DNA of 64,000 nucleotides, from contig CABIXN010000006.1 of the NCBI GenBank assembly GCA_902362715.1, forward strand, positions 55,858 through 119,857, read 5' to 3'. Position 1 is the stretch's first letter, and the number at the start of each line of letters is the position of its first letter. This DNA is from Lachnospiraceae bacterium (GTDB taxonomy: Bacteria > Bacillota > Clostridia > Lachnospirales > Lachnospiraceae). The notes beneath the pieces are model-generated. The model did no database searches, had not been told where the DNA came from, and saw only the letters and a list, made by a program, of their open reading frames with translations. Of the stretch, positions 35,731 through 45,322 are shown piece after piece. The position numbers were made by a program, and so were the translations under genes.

Positions 35731-36846
35731 TTACTTGTGCATTTTTATACCGCTTATTCCCTTAAGCTTACCTGACATTTTCAATTTATCAAAATAGCTT
35801 ATATTAAGCTGTACCTCCCTTGCATCCGGTTTTATCTTCATAGATTTTTCATGATATTTAAAGGCCTCTTCATATCTTCCAAGCCGGTCATAGCAGACAC
35901 ACAGCTGGATATTTGGTATATAATCATAGCAGTCCTGCTGCATGAACGCTCCATTATCAGGATTACGTCTGGCATTTAATGCCTGCCGGTACCAATACAC
36001 AGCCTGGTTATATTTCTTCTGCTCTATAAAAATACGTCCTATCTCACAGCATATCTCTGCTCTTGGCTCGTCAAAGATAAAACTGTAAAAAAGTACTTCC
36101 AGCCTCTTTGGCTTTTTCAGAAATTTCTCATAACAATAGGAGAGCTGGAGGCAGGCATCTATCTTATTTTCCATCCAGCCGCCTTCTGACTGAAGAAATT
36201 CCTGAAATATTTCTGCTGCTCTCTCGTATTTTTGATGGTAATAAAGCTCCCTTCCATAATAAAACAGATGACGCGGTTCCAGAGCTTCTCCATTCTGAAT
36301 CATAGCTTCATAGATATTCAAATTTCTGTCAGGATCCCCCGCAGCTATTTTTCTATGTTCAATTTCAATGGGAATATACTGAATTTTTCCGGCAGGTTCC
36401 ACTGCTTCATGAACCTTCCCTTTCCAAAAAAATCCTCTGTTATTTTTAATCAGCCGTTCTCGGTAATAAGAAAATGAAACATTTCCATATTCGTCAAATC
36501 CCGTGAGGTATTTCATCATAACTACATCCGTTTCCGGCTCCAGTGTCTGTTTCAGCTGAATCAGCCTCTGTCTGTTTGATTCTGTAATCACATCATCTGC
36601 ATCCAGCCACATCCAGTAATCCATACGTGCTTTCTCACAAGCAAAGTTTCTAGCTGCCGAGAAATCTCCAATCCAGGGAAAATCAAAAATCCTCGCATGA
36701 AAACCCTCTGCAATTTCTTTTGTTCTATCTTCAGATCCTGTGTCAACAATTATGATTTCATCTGCAATTTCCTGCATTTGTCCCAGTATTCTGCTCAAAA
36801 CTTTCTCCTCATCTCTGACAATCATACACAGACTAATCGTAATCAT
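35731..36846 (-). CDS. family 2 glycosyltransferase with TPR-like C-terminus
   Basis: About 371 residues. GT-A fold: '[18 protein letters not shown]', '[17 protein letters not shown]', then the metal-binding DADD in '[10 protein letters not shown]'. The C-terminal third has helical repeats (for example '[20 protein letters not shown]') like tetratricopeptides. The ATG at 36846 follows GGAGAAGGA and is preferred over 36870. It is immediately upstream of the collagen-like gene (50 bp), in the same direction. Collagen-like surface proteins are often O-glycosylated, so it may modify that protein. Confidence 0.85.
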   Translation of the reverse strand: MITISLCMIVRDEEKVLSRILGQMQEIADEIIIVDTGSEDRTKEIAEGFHARIFDFPWIGDFSAARNFACEKARMDYWMWLDADDVITESNRQRLIQLKQTLEPETDVVMMKYLTGFDEYGNVSFSYYRERLIKNNRGFFWKGKVHEAVEPAGKIQYIPIEIEHRKIAAGDPDRNLNIYEAMIQNGEALEPRHLFYYGRELYYHQKYERAAEIFQEFLQSEGGWMENKIDACLQLSYCYEKFLKKPKRLEVLFYSFIFDEPRAEICCEIGRIFIEQKKYNQAVYWYRQALNARRNPDNGAFMQQDCYDYIPNIQLCVCYDRLGRYEEAFKYHEKSMKIKPDAREVQLNISYFDKLKMSGKLKGISGIKMHK

Positions 36847-36943
36847 ATATTCCTTCTCCAAAAGAAACATTTTTTACTAATATATGTGCATTCTGATCTG
36901 CAGGTTCGGACAAAAGAAAGCAATATATGTCAATAACGTATTC

Positions 36944-38518
36944 TTATTCTCCCAGCAAAACCTCCAGATCCTTTTCAGGTGTTGTAATCGGTGCAATGTT
37001 ATAATTTTCTACCAGATATTTTAGAACATTGGGCGATACAAATGCCGGAAGCGTCGGGCCCAGCCGTATATTCTTAATTCCCAGATGAAGCAAAGTCAGA
37101 AGAATGCAGACTGCTTTCTGCTCATACCAGGACAATACCATGGAAAGCGGAAGCTCATTCACTCCGCAGTTAAATGCTTCAGCTAGAGCCACTGCGACCC
37201 TGATGGCACTGTATGCGTCATTGCACTGCCCCATATCCATCAGCCGCGGCAGGCCGCCAATTGTGCCAAGATCAAGATCGTTGAATCGGTATTTGCCGCA
37301 GGCAAGTGTCAAAATTACAGTATCTGCCGGTGTCTGTTTTACAAATTCCGTATAATAATTACGTCCCGGGCGGGCTCCGTCACATCCGCCTACCAGGAAA
37401 AAGTGCCTGATAGCTCCGTTTTTTACGGCATCAATCACCTGGTCTGCAACACTTAATACCGTACCATGTCCGAATCCGGTTGTTACACTTTTCCCGCCAT
37501 TGATTCCGGTAAACTCCATATCCTTCTCATAACCGCCAAGAGCCAGCGCCATTTCAATCACCGGTGTAAAATCTTTCTCTTCTCCTATGTGGACCATCTC
37601 CGGATAAGATACCACTTCTGTTGTAAATACCCGGTCAGCATAACTTTCCCTAACGGGCATCAAACAATTTGTCGTAAATAAAACAGGTGCCGGAATATTC
37701 GCAAATTCCTTCTGCTGATTCTGCCATGCGGTACCAAAGTTTCCTTTCAGATGAGAATATTTTTTCAGTTCCGGATATGCATGAGCCGGAAGCATCTCTC
37801 CATGAGTATAAATATTAATACCTTTTCCTTCTGTCTGTTCCAAAAGCTTCTTTAAGTCCAGCAGATCATGACCGGTAATTACTATAAATGGGCCTTTTTC
37901 AACTGTCAGAGGGACGGTAACAGGAACCGGCGTTCCGAAACTTTCTGTATTAGCCCGGTCGAGAAGCTCCATACAAGTCAGGTTATGCTGGCCTACTTCT
38001 AGTACTATAGGCAGCAGCTGTTCCATACCCCACTCTTTCTCAAGAGCTCTTAAAGCTTTATAGAAGAATCCGTTTACCGTCTTATCTCTATACCCAAGCA
38101 CCATGGCATGGTACGCATAGGCTGACATTCCCCTTATCCCAAATAAAATCAGGGATTTTAAAGAACGGATATCCTCCCCGGCATCCCAGATCCTGTTCAT
38201 ATCATAATCCTTTGTCTGTCCGCAGCCGCTGATCTGCGCTCCGGCCGCTCTGACGCGTCCGGCTAATTCGCTGATAGTCGCATCATTGAAATTAACATTT
38301 GTTACAGCAGTAAATAATCCTTCCAGTACAAGGCGGTCCAGCGCCTCTGTTCTCTGCTCATCTGCTGCTGTACAGGCCAGGGAAATTAAAGCTCCTGTAA
38401 GTTCATCCTGTAATTTTGCGGTTCCCGCCGTCTTTCCGCATACTCCGGCCCCTTTGGTACAGCCTGTACATCCGGCTGTCTGTTCACACTGAAAACAAAA
38501 CATGTTATGTTCCATCAT
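36944..38518 (-). CDS. hcp: hybrid-cluster protein / hydroxylamine reductase
   Basis: 524 residues. N-terminal Cys motif MFCFQCEQTAGCTGCTKGAG for the [4Fe-4S] cluster. Hybrid-cluster ligands are spread through 'GQHNLTCMELLD', 'FTTNCLMPV', 'VGGCDGARPGRNYY' and 'ILTLACGKYRFN'. Hcp handles nitric oxide and hydroxylamine in anaerobes. AAGGAGG precedes two adjacent ATGs; the second (38515) has better spacing. A dyad shared with the Crp/Fnr gene lies in its promoter. Confidence 0.95.
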   Translation of the reverse strand: MMEHNMFCFQCEQTAGCTGCTKGAGVCGKTAGTAKLQDELTGALISLACTAADEQRTEALDRLVLEGLFTAVTNVNFNDATISELAGRVRAAGAQISGCGQTKDYDMNRIWDAGEDIRSLKSLILFGIRGMSAYAYHAMVLGYRDKTVNGFFYKALRALEKEWGMEQLLPIVLEVGQHNLTCMELLDRANTESFGTPVPVTVPLTVEKGPFIVITGHDLLDLKKLLEQTEGKGINIYTHGEMLPAHAYPELKKYSHLKGNFGTAWQNQQKEFANIPAPVLFTTNCLMPVRESYADRVFTTEVVSYPEMVHIGEEKDFTPVIEMALALGGYEKDMEFTGINGGKSVTTGFGHGTVLSVADQVIDAVKNGAIRHFFLVGGCDGARPGRNYYTEFVKQTPADTVILTLACGKYRFNDLDLGTIGGLPRLMDMGQCNDAYSAIRVAVALAEAFNCGVNELPLSMVLSWYEQKAVCILLTLLHLGIKNIRLGPTLPAFVSPNVLKYLVENYNIAPITTPEKDLEVLLGE

Positions 38519-38555
38519 ATGTCCTCCTTATCCTTTTCCAATATTTAACTGTTAG

Positions 38556-38609
38556 ATTATAAATTCAGTATAATATTGTTTTTCTCAAATTTATGTTGTT
38601 ATAACAACG
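38556..38609 (-). promoter_or_regulatory. hcp promoter with Crp/Fnr-type dyad
   Basis: TGTTGT-TATA-ACAACG at 38594-38609 contains a perfect 14-bp palindrome. On the minus strand a -10-like TATACT lies at 38572-38567, which places the dyad centre about 41 bp upstream of the start, the class II activator position. An alternative -10 TATAAT is at 38561-38556. The same arms occur before the Crp/Fnr gene at 45294-45309. Confidence 0.55.
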
Positions 38610-38673
38610 TTTTTGTCAAAAATAGGACATAGCACAGACTTATACAAAATTAAGAAATTCAGATCAGAATTGA

Positions 38674-38768
38674 TAATTCAAGTCTCGCGAGAGCGAGACT
38701 TAGTGCGCGATTCGGGTCAGCTTTGCTGACAATATTCTATTCCCAAGCGCTGCACATCTGATATAACT
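38674..38768. repeat. shortened inverted copy of the structured repeat
   Basis: AAGTCTCGC/GCGAGACTT (38680-38701) and GTCAGC/GCTGAC (38716-38730) are followed by AAGCGC and CACATCTGATATA. These are the same blocks, in the same order, as the reverse complement of 35079-35262, with the G+C-rich middle (about 90 bp) missing. It lies in the gap between hcp and the hydrolase gene, outside the mobile element, so the repeat family is dispersed in this genome. Confidence 0.65.
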
Positions 38769-38770
38769 AC

Positions 38771-38817
38771 AAAAAAGGCAGAGGATAAATACCTGCCAAA
38801 GCAATTTACCCTCTGCC
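38771..38817 (-). terminator. intrinsic terminator of the membrane hydrolase gene
   Basis: On the minus strand GGCAGAGGGTAAAT pairs with ATTTATCCTCTGCC (one mismatch) and is followed by six Ts. It lies 22 bp beyond the stop codon of the gene at 38839. Confidence 0.85.
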
Positions 38818-38838
38818 CTTCACATTATACTGCTATAT

Positions 38839-40929
38839 TTAACCCATATTCCAGAACATAGCTGTATTCGCTACCGAAATCATAGTAAACAAAAATGTAT
38901 TCAAAAACGATGCAAGCCAGACATTATTGGTTTTATCAAATACCCTTCTTGCAAATACTGCCGCAATTCCAAGGCAGGGTACCAGAGCAAACAGTAATAT
39001 TCCGTTTAAAGCCTGTGTCGGCTGCAAAGACACACCTCTGGCAAAATCAAGACCATACTGAAGGGCCAGCCAGATTACCAGACCTCCTATGTTCATAAGA
39101 ACTGCTATCAGGTAACCATTTTTCCTTTTTCTGCAATTTGCATTAAGTGCTGTTGTATTAATCAGATAATAAATAAAGAAAAACGGAAGATAGCATAACG
39201 CTGTGACTAAAAATTCAGGTTTAAATGTTCTGACGGCCAGTACCCAGATTCTGAAATCAACTCCAAAAGCTGCCTGAACCACAAACAATACAATATAAAC
39301 AATTACTACTGCTGCCAATGCGGTAACAAAACTTGCCGCAATTGTTTTTCCTTTCAGCCTCACTCCATAGTCTTTTGCCTTTGTACCCAGGTTTTTTCTG
39401 GAAATGCCGTAAAACATAAACAGAATTATCAACGCTATTAATCCACAGCTTACTGCCCAATATGCGATCTGATTTGTAGTTGGCTCACAAAAGCTTCCAT
39501 TCAGCGGAATTACCTTATCTGCCAGCGTAAAATTTAAAACTGCCAGAAGAGAAACTACCGCCCCGGCAATCATTGCAGTTCCCCGGCCCTTTTCCTTCTT
39601 CATAAAATATAACACTGCCAGTATTAAATTCACAGCACAGATAACGCCTCCGCCCACTGCAAGAATTTTTAATCCAGATGCGCTTTTATCCATCAGAGTA
39701 GAGAAAAATACTGCCGGATATAAAATGCTGCATACAACCATAATCCAGAAACCGGATTTTCCAAATGCTGTCTGCGGAACTCTCACCACATCTATTTCTT
39801 CTGTCACGGAATTTCTTAAAAACGGCGCTTTCAACAGTAAAGTAACAATCGGTACAATCATCAGGAAAAACCCTATCAATGCGATTAGATTGAAAAACTC
39901 TTTCCAAAACCAGATTTGATTGCCGGAAGAAAGATCCGCGTTTGTCATATCAGCAGTTACAGCATCTGCAAAAGCAGTTTGATAAAAATCAATCAGATTC
40001 CCTGTTGTAGTCTTTGAAAAATGATTCCACGGATGCGTCTGATTTGGCGTATAAATAATATGCTGTCCTGTCTGGGATTCGCGAACCACATTCCCGTCAT
40101 AAACAAGCTCCCCGGATTCTACCGTATAGAACTTTTCAGATTCTGCAGACTCTGTTTGATCTCCCACACCCAGAAACATTTTTCCCGACGCTGTGGCTGC
40201 AAAATCTTTGTAGGTAACAGTTCCATTTACAGCCTTTTCTTCTTCTGTCTTTTCATCATCGGATTTGCCGAAGAAAAATTCATCATAATGTCCGGCAATC
40301 ATGCCTACGGTGCGGTCTCCAAATGCCGCAATATAATCCTGTTCTGATGCAATAGCAGATGCATAAGAATAATCCGCTCCCACAGAAATTCCCGTATAAA
40401 TATTTCTTGTTCCACGCTGGAGAGATGCCATTTCATCCATATAGAGGGCAACCAGCGACGAAAAACCGCCCATAGAATGTCCGCTAACCGCCACATATGC
40501 ATTTCCATTATCATCTTTAAGGGTATAATCCTGCTGCGCCGCATAATTTGCCGCGTCAAGCTGAGAATAAATCCAGAAAGTAGAAAACTGCTCTCCCACT
40601 TCAAAGTGATCTTCCCATCTAGAGTCACCATGATCATACATATCCAATGCAAGAACAATGTAGCCCCTGCGCGACATCTCAATGGCCGGTGCATCCTGCA
40701 TTTCTTTGGAATTCAAATATCCATGGGTAGTCACAATAACCGGCCGTTTACTCTCCTCGCCGGCTCCCTTTGGCATATAAAGGAGCGCCGAGAGCGTTCC
40801 TCTTTCCGTCTCAAATTCAATTTTTTTTACAGATACCGAGTACATGGATGTGTTGAACATACCGCCCAGCCAGCTGCCCAGCAATACCATCAGTACTGCA
40901 ATGACTAAGATTTTTTTCGTTTTTTTCAT
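38839..40929 (-). CDS. membrane-embedded alpha/beta hydrolase
   Basis: 696 residues. An N-terminal helix (residues 7-28) leads to an extracellular alpha/beta hydrolase domain with 'PVIVTTHGYLNSKE' and the nucleophile elbow GHSMGG. A catalytic His is likely in 'PNQTHPWNHFS'. The second half (from about residue 340) has eight to nine membrane helices. The combination suggests a secreted-face esterase or peptidase tied to a membrane module. The substrate is unknown. It is transcribed alone, with its own terminator. Confidence 0.75.
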   Translation of the reverse strand: MKKTKKILVIAVLMVLLGSWLGGMFNTSMYSVSVKKIEFETERGTLSALLYMPKGAGEESKRPVIVTTHGYLNSKEMQDAPAIEMSRRGYIVLALDMYDHGDSRWEDHFEVGEQFSTFWIYSQLDAANYAAQQDYTLKDDNGNAYVAVSGHSMGGFSSLVALYMDEMASLQRGTRNIYTGISVGADYSYASAIASEQDYIAAFGDRTVGMIAGHYDEFFFGKSDDEKTEEEKAVNGTVTYKDFAATASGKMFLGVGDQTESAESEKFYTVESGELVYDGNVVRESQTGQHIIYTPNQTHPWNHFSKTTTGNLIDFYQTAFADAVTADMTNADLSSGNQIWFWKEFFNLIALIGFFLMIVPIVTLLLKAPFLRNSVTEEIDVVRVPQTAFGKSGFWIMVVCSILYPAVFFSTLMDKSASGLKILAVGGGVICAVNLILAVLYFMKKEKGRGTAMIAGAVVSLLAVLNFTLADKVIPLNGSFCEPTTNQIAYWAVSCGLIALIILFMFYGISRKNLGTKAKDYGVRLKGKTIAASFVTALAAVVIVYIVLFVVQAAFGVDFRIWVLAVRTFKPEFLVTALCYLPFFFIYYLINTTALNANCRKRKNGYLIAVLMNIGGLVIWLALQYGLDFARGVSLQPTQALNGILLFALVPCLGIAAVFARRVFDKTNNVWLASFLNTFLFTMISVANTAMFWNMG

Positions 40930-40984
40930 ATAGTCCTCCGCTTATTAAAAATACCTTGTGCTTCTTAAATATTTTTTACCATAA

Positions 40985-42748
40985 TTAATCGTTTGTCAAT
41001 GCTTCTGCAATTTCCGTAAATATAACCCCCAGCGCATATGCTCCTGCATCCGGATAACCAATGCTCCGCTCTCCCACAGTACCGGCACGGCCCATTCTTG
41101 CCACAATCTGTGCTGTCTCAGCGGCTCCCTCCTTTGCGGCATTTGCGGCATTCATAAATACTTTCGTTATTTCATCTGTATCTGATGAAGACGACCAGGT
41201 ATCCGCACACGGAACTAAAGCATCAATCAGTGTTTTATCTCCTACAACAGCCCCTCTTCCAAAAGACCGCTCACCGGTTTTCTGGATTCCAGCAACTGCG
41301 GCCTGCATCATATCCGCAAATTCGGTAACAGAAAGCTCCGTTTTGTCTTTGACACAGCGGCCGGCAGCCCGGAATGCAGAACCCCAGATAGGGCCGCTGG
41401 CCCCTCCGCAGTACTCCATAATAATCAGAGAGCAGGCAGATAAAAAAGTTCCAATAGAATCCGAAGAATCTCTTATTAAATCCTTCCACTCCTTTTTCAG
41501 CTCACGAAATCCCTTTGCCACACTCATTCCAAAGTCTCCGTCACCGGCATGGGAATCCAGTTCGCAAAAGGGTATTTCTTTCTCAATAATAACCTGGGAC
41601 ATTTTATCCACTATAAAAATAATATTTTCCAGAGAGATTTTATGATTTCTTATTTTTCCATATTCCGGATCCGTTTCCAACTGATAGTTCACAGATTCCG
41701 CTTCTTTTTCTTTCTGGATTTCAAATCGGAAATTTACGTCCTTTTCTTCTCCTGTCATTTTAAATGCGGGAGTATCAGCAGGCGCCGTAAGATATTTTTT
41801 AAGCTCTTCATCCATTTTAAGAAGTGTAATAGAAGCGCCGGCCATATCAATACTGGTCATATAATTTCCCACAAAGATACGGCTCACCTTTATATCTCTT
41901 TCTGAAAGATATTTCATAGCCGAATCCGCTAAAAGATACAGTTCCTGTAACGGAGTGGCCCCAAATCCATTGACCAGCATGGCTGTCTCCCAGCCTGCAT
42001 TCTCCCCGGTCTGTAATTCTTCAAGTAAAGGCTTTAGCATCCTGACAGCCAGCTGATCTGCCGTCAGGATCTTTTCTCTTTTTCTTCCGGGTTCTCCATG
42101 GATTCCAACGCCAAATTCCATTTCATCTTCCGCCAGTTCAAAAGTAGGAGTTCCTTTTGCAGGTACTGTACAGGGAGTATAGGCTGCACCAATACTCTTG
42201 ATATTTCTGACTGCTTTCCCGGCAATGGCTTTCACCTGGGCAAGACTTTTTCCCTCTTCTGCAGCCGCCCCCGCTATCTTATGTACAAGAACGGTTCCGG
42301 CAACCCCGCGTCTGCCCACCGTATAAAGGCTGTCTTCTACTGCAATGTCATCATCGACTTTTATATAATCCACATCTATGCCGTCTTCTGCCGCCATCTG
42401 GGCAGCATTTTTAAAATTCATCATGTCTCCGCTGTAATTTTTAATAATCAGCAGGGTGCCTTTTTTTCCGGCTGTTTCTTTGATAGCCTTATAAATCTGA
42501 ATCTGAGACGGCGAAGCAAAAATGTCTCCACAAACCGCCCCATCAAGCATACCTAAGCCCACCAGCCCCGCATGGGCAGGTTCATGGCCGCTGCCGCCCC
42601 CGCTGATCAGCGTTACTTTTTCTTTATCTGCCTCTGACCGGTTAAAAAATTTGTATTTTGGATGAAAGGCAAGCTCCGGATGGGCCTGCGCCATACCATA
42701 ACACATTTCCATTACCATATTTTCCGGAAGATTCATAATTTTCTTCAT
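40985..42748 (-). CDS. ATP-type dihydroxyacetone kinase (DhaK-DhaL fusion)
   Basis: About 587 residues. The N-terminal DhaK domain (1-330) has '[18 protein letters not shown]' and the substrate-binding His in '[13 protein letters not shown]'. The C-terminal DhaL domain (about 375-587) has the Mg-ATP motif '[16 protein letters not shown]' and '[14 protein letters not shown]'. It phosphorylates dihydroxyacetone to DHAP. The ATG at 42748 follows AGGAG and is 4 bp after the gldA stop. Together with gldA it forms the oxidative glycerol route. Confidence 0.93.
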   Translation of the reverse strand: MKKIMNLPENMVMEMCYGMAQAHPELAFHPKYKFFNRSEADKEKVTLISGGGSGHEPAHAGLVGLGMLDGAVCGDIFASPSQIQIYKAIKETAGKKGTLLIIKNYSGDMMNFKNAAQMAAEDGIDVDYIKVDDDIAVEDSLYTVGRRGVAGTVLVHKIAGAAAEEGKSLAQVKAIAGKAVRNIKSIGAAYTPCTVPAKGTPTFELAEDEMEFGVGIHGEPGRKREKILTADQLAVRMLKPLLEELQTGENAGWETAMLVNGFGATPLQELYLLADSAMKYLSERDIKVSRIFVGNYMTSIDMAGASITLLKMDEELKKYLTAPADTPAFKMTGEEKDVNFRFEIQKEKEAESVNYQLETDPEYGKIRNHKISLENIIFIVDKMSQVIIEKEIPFCELDSHAGDGDFGMSVAKGFRELKKEWKDLIRDSSDSIGTFLSACSLIIMEYCGGASGPIWGSAFRAAGRCVKDKTELSVTEFADMMQAAVAGIQKTGERSFGRGAVVGDKTLIDALVPCADTWSSSSDTDEITKVFMNAANAAKEGAAETAQIVARMGRAGTVGERSIGYPDAGAYALGVIFTEIAEALTND

Positions 42749-42752
42749 TTTG

Positions 42753-43883
42753 TTATCTCCTGTCTTTAAAAGCTTTTCCAATCCGGTCCGCTGTAATTAT
42801 AGCTGCAGCTACTGCATCAGGCGTTACTGGAAATGGCATAGCATAAACAGATTCTTCTGGTATACAGGCTTTTTTTGCAACCTGATTTAACTCTTCCGGG
42901 GTGATGGCATCCACTCCAATATCGTTAAGACACACCGGCAGACCAATTTCCAGACAAAAAGTCAAAACTGTTTCCAGCTCCTTTCTCGGTGCATTTTCCA
43001 GCACAAGCTGTACAATTGTTCCAAAGGCTACCTTTTCACCATGAAAATAACTGTGGGTTCCTTCCAGCACTGTAAGCCCATCATGGATTGCATGAGCCCC
43101 TGCCAGCCCGCCGCTTTCAAATCCCAGACCGGAAAGAAGGATATTTGCCTCAATAATATTTTCCAATGCCGGAGTAATACAATCAGCATCACAGGCCGCC
43201 TTTGCCTTTGCCCCGTCCGCAAGAAGGGTCTGATAGCACAGCTCTGCAAGAGCCAGTGCGGCATTGGTTCCTCTGGCCGGTTCACATAACTCTTCTCTTA
43301 CACCACAGGGAAGCCCTGCATTTACTTTTGTACAGGAGGCCGCCGTCGCCCTTGCCTCAAAGTAAGTGGACAGGGCATCTCCCATTCCGGAAACCAGAAA
43401 TCTTGCAGGCGCCTTTGCAATCACTGTGGTATCAATAAGTATCACGCTTGGACTTTGCTTAAAGTAGGCATAATCATCAAAAGATCCGTCCGGATGATAT
43501 AGCACAGCAGAATGACTGGTAGGCGCATCTGTGGCAGCAATGGTGGGCACGATAATCAGACGTTCCCCCTTTGCTACACATTTGGCAGTATCAATGGCTT
43601 TTCCGCCTCCTAGTCCTACAATACAGGAACAATTATTTTCTTCCGCTGTTTTTTGAAGTCTGGCCACTTCCTGTCTTGAGCACTCTCCCAAAAATCCGCT
43701 TTCCTGAAAACGAACACCAAATTTTTTACAGGTTGCATCCAGTTTTTCTTTCACCCGGTTCACGTCATCCGGATGAGCAATTAAAAGCGCCGAATCCCCA
43801 AAAGTCTTTACAAAATATCCAAGATTTAAAATCTCATCTTCCCCCTGCACATATTTTGAAGGGCAGATAAATGCTTTCCTCAT
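42753..43883 (-). CDS. gldA: glycerol dehydrogenase
   Basis: About 376 residues of the iron/zinc alcohol dehydrogenase family: 'CIVGLGGGKAIDTAKCVA' (NAD site), 'VPTIAATDAPTSHSAV' and the metal-binding His in 'GAHAIHDGLTVL' and 'TYSYFHGEKVAFG'-like 'THSYFHGEKVAFG'. It oxidises glycerol to dihydroxyacetone. The ATG at 43883 follows AGAGGAGG; the longer frame from 43943 lies in the regulatory hairpin. It is regulated, most likely, by the upstream PocR/AraC protein. Confidence 0.93.
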   Translation of the reverse strand: MRKAFICPSKYVQGEDEILNLGYFVKTFGDSALLIAHPDDVNRVKEKLDATCKKFGVRFQESGFLGECSRQEVARLQKTAEENNCSCIVGLGGGKAIDTAKCVAKGERLIIVPTIAATDAPTSHSAVLYHPDGSFDDYAYFKQSPSVILIDTTVIAKAPARFLVSGMGDALSTYFEARATAASCTKVNAGLPCGVREELCEPARGTNAALALAELCYQTLLADGAKAKAACDADCITPALENIIEANILLSGLGFESGGLAGAHAIHDGLTVLEGTHSYFHGEKVAFGTIVQLVLENAPRKELETVLTFCLEIGLPVCLNDIGVDAITPEELNQVAKKACIPEESVYAMPFPVTPDAVAAAIITADRIGKAFKDRR

Positions 43884-43890
43884 AAAAAAA

Positions 43891-43936
43891 TACCTCCTCT
43901 TGTTTTCTGTTTTCAGAATAACAAAAAGAGGAGGTA
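43891..43936 (-). promoter_or_regulatory. hairpin that masks the gldA ribosome-binding site
   Basis: TACCTCCTCTT (43891-43901) and AAGAGGAGGTA (43926-43936) are perfect inverted arms, with near-matching AACA/TGTT extensions. On the minus strand the 3' arm is the gldA ribosome-binding site, and seven Ts follow right after it, up to the start codon. The structure could act as an anti-ribosome-binding-site switch or a terminator-like attenuator. Confidence 0.55.
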
Positions 43937-43941
43937 AAATC

Positions 43942-44028
43942 ATGAGAAAAACAAACCCAAAAATTACAATTTATTATGGTATTTTTCTGCTCAAACTTCA
44001 CATCAATAATACTTTCGCACTATTTTAG
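43942..44028 (+). CDS. possible 28-residue small protein (uncertain)
   Basis: The plus-strand arm of the same inverted repeat gives AAGAGGAGGTA followed by ATG AGA AAA at 43942, mirroring the gldA start on the other strand. The frame runs 28 codons to TAG (MRKTNPKITIYYGIFLLKLH, then 8 more). The ribosome-binding site is good, but it may be a by-product of the palindrome. No homologue is recognised. Confidence 0.2.
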   Translation: MRKTNPKITIYYGIFLLKLHINNTFALF

Positions 44029-44049
44029 TTAATTTTTTTACTATTTTTA

Positions 44050-45141
44050 TTATTTTTTAGAAATTTTATAATTATCTGACGAATCCAGGAATCCGGTTAT
44101 ACTTGTTCTTTCTTTACAATATTTTCGATATAACCCCGGCGTAATATGCTCAGATTTTTTAAACATTTTTATAAAATATCCAGGTTCATTAAACCCCAGA
44201 TCCTCACTGATCTGAGCAACCGGAAGATCCGTCTTTTCCAGCAGCTGTTTTGCCCAGCTGACTTTCAGTCCCGATACAAAAGACGTAAAGTTTTCTCCAA
44301 CCTCTTTTGTAAAACTCCTGCCAAAATAGCTGGTACTTAGATGGCAGAGCTTTGCACATTCATCCAGTGAAACAGCCTTATTTTTGTTCAGAAAAATATA
44401 ATCAAATGCCGGCTGCAGACTTCTGTTTTTTGAACTGTAAATCACCTGATCCGACGACAGGTATGTATCCGTAATGGCATTGGTCAAAGCCTCTTTGATG
44501 CTGTGTATTTGTGCGGTCTCTGATACAGCCTCCGTATTCTGGAAATATTGCGACTGTGCAGCCGGAAACACTCTTTTATACATATCCAGAATATAGTTCT
44601 TTCCTTTGGCTTCATCTACAATATAATTACTTAAAAGATGCAGCATCCCGGCCATGCGCTTCACATCCTCGTATGAATAAGCAGGAATCTGAAGATATAG
44701 ATCCTGAAGTTCTTTCGACCTTTCCAGAAAGGCGATACTGGTAGGGGAATCTACAATCTGTTCTAGATCATCTGCCTTTTGCATATTGCTCAAACGGACC
44801 TGGCCTGCCATAACCGCCCCGATATATTTATCATCTATAGAAATTGGAATAGCAATATCAATAATATGATAATGACACAAATAGATATACGGTTCACCGG
44901 AACGCACCGCTTCTAGTCCGCCTCTGGAATCACATTTCTGGCAGCGTTTTGACAACTCCGGATTCTCCCGCACCCGCCGGCAGAACTCCTGGCAGCCGCT
45001 GTGTTCCGTAATGGGAACCCCTTTATAATTTACAGTAATAATAGCCAGCCCCAAAACATCAGACAACGCATCCTGCAGAGGCTGCCACTGTTCTAAGTTT
45101 AAAATACGATCAATCTGAAAAAATGAATGTTCCATATACAC
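44050..45141 (-). CDS. PocR-domain AraC-family transcriptional regulator
   Basis: 363 residues. The PocR sensory domain (about 10-170) has Cys-rich 'SGCQEFCRRVRENPELSKRC' and 'GQVRL'. The C-terminal AraC domain (about 255-350) has two helix-turn-helix units ('SLDECAKLCHLSTSYFGRSF', 'PVAQISEDLGFNEPGYFIKM'). PocR domains bind small diols or glycerol-like ligands. Its position just before gldA-dhaKL suggests activation of glycerol catabolism. A minus-strand promoter TTGAAT-N18-TACAAT lies at 45192-45163. Confidence 0.88.
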   Translation of the reverse strand: MYMEHSFFQIDRILNLEQWQPLQDALSDVLGLAIITVNYKGVPITEHSGCQEFCRRVRENPELSKRCQKCDSRGGLEAVRSGEPYIYLCHYHIIDIAIPISIDDKYIGAVMAGQVRLSNMQKADDLEQIVDSPTSIAFLERSKELQDLYLQIPAYSYEDVKRMAGMLHLLSNYIVDEAKGKNYILDMYKRVFPAAQSQYFQNTEAVSETAQIHSIKEALTNAITDTYLSSDQVIYSSKNRSLQPAFDYIFLNKNKAVSLDECAKLCHLSTSYFGRSFTKEVGENFTSFVSGLKVSWAKQLLEKTDLPVAQISEDLGFNEPGYFIKMFKKSEHITPGLYRKYCKERTSITGFLDSSDNYKISKK

Positions 45142-45162
45142 CGCCTCCCGCCGCTGGCTTTT

Positions 45163-45192
45163 ATTGTATCATACAAAATCATAACGATTCAA
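45163..45192 (-). promoter_or_regulatory. promoter of the PocR/AraC gene
   Basis: On the minus strand TTGAAT (45192-45187) and TACAAT (45168-45163) are 18 bp apart, 22 bp before the start codon at 45141. The intergenic region to 45322 is shared with the divergent Crp/Fnr gene. Confidence 0.45.
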
Positions 45193-45249
45193 CTTTTGGA
45201 TATTACAATCTCTCTTCTCTCTTCTTTTTGAATCATATACAGATTACCA

Positions 45250-45309
45250 TTGTCAGAAATGGAAATGATATTATATAATCATACTATCTATTATGTTGTT
45301 TTCACAACA
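45250..45309 (+). promoter_or_regulatory. promoter and autoregulatory dyad of the Crp/Fnr gene
   Basis: TTGTCA (45250-45255) and TATAAT (45274-45279) are 18 bp apart. The dyad TGTTGT-TTTC-ACAACA (45294-45309) lies just downstream of the expected start, a repressor position. The perfect 6-bp arms match the hcp dyad at 38594-38609 in 11 of 12 positions. Confidence 0.6.
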
Positions 45310-45322
45310 AAGGAGCAGATCA

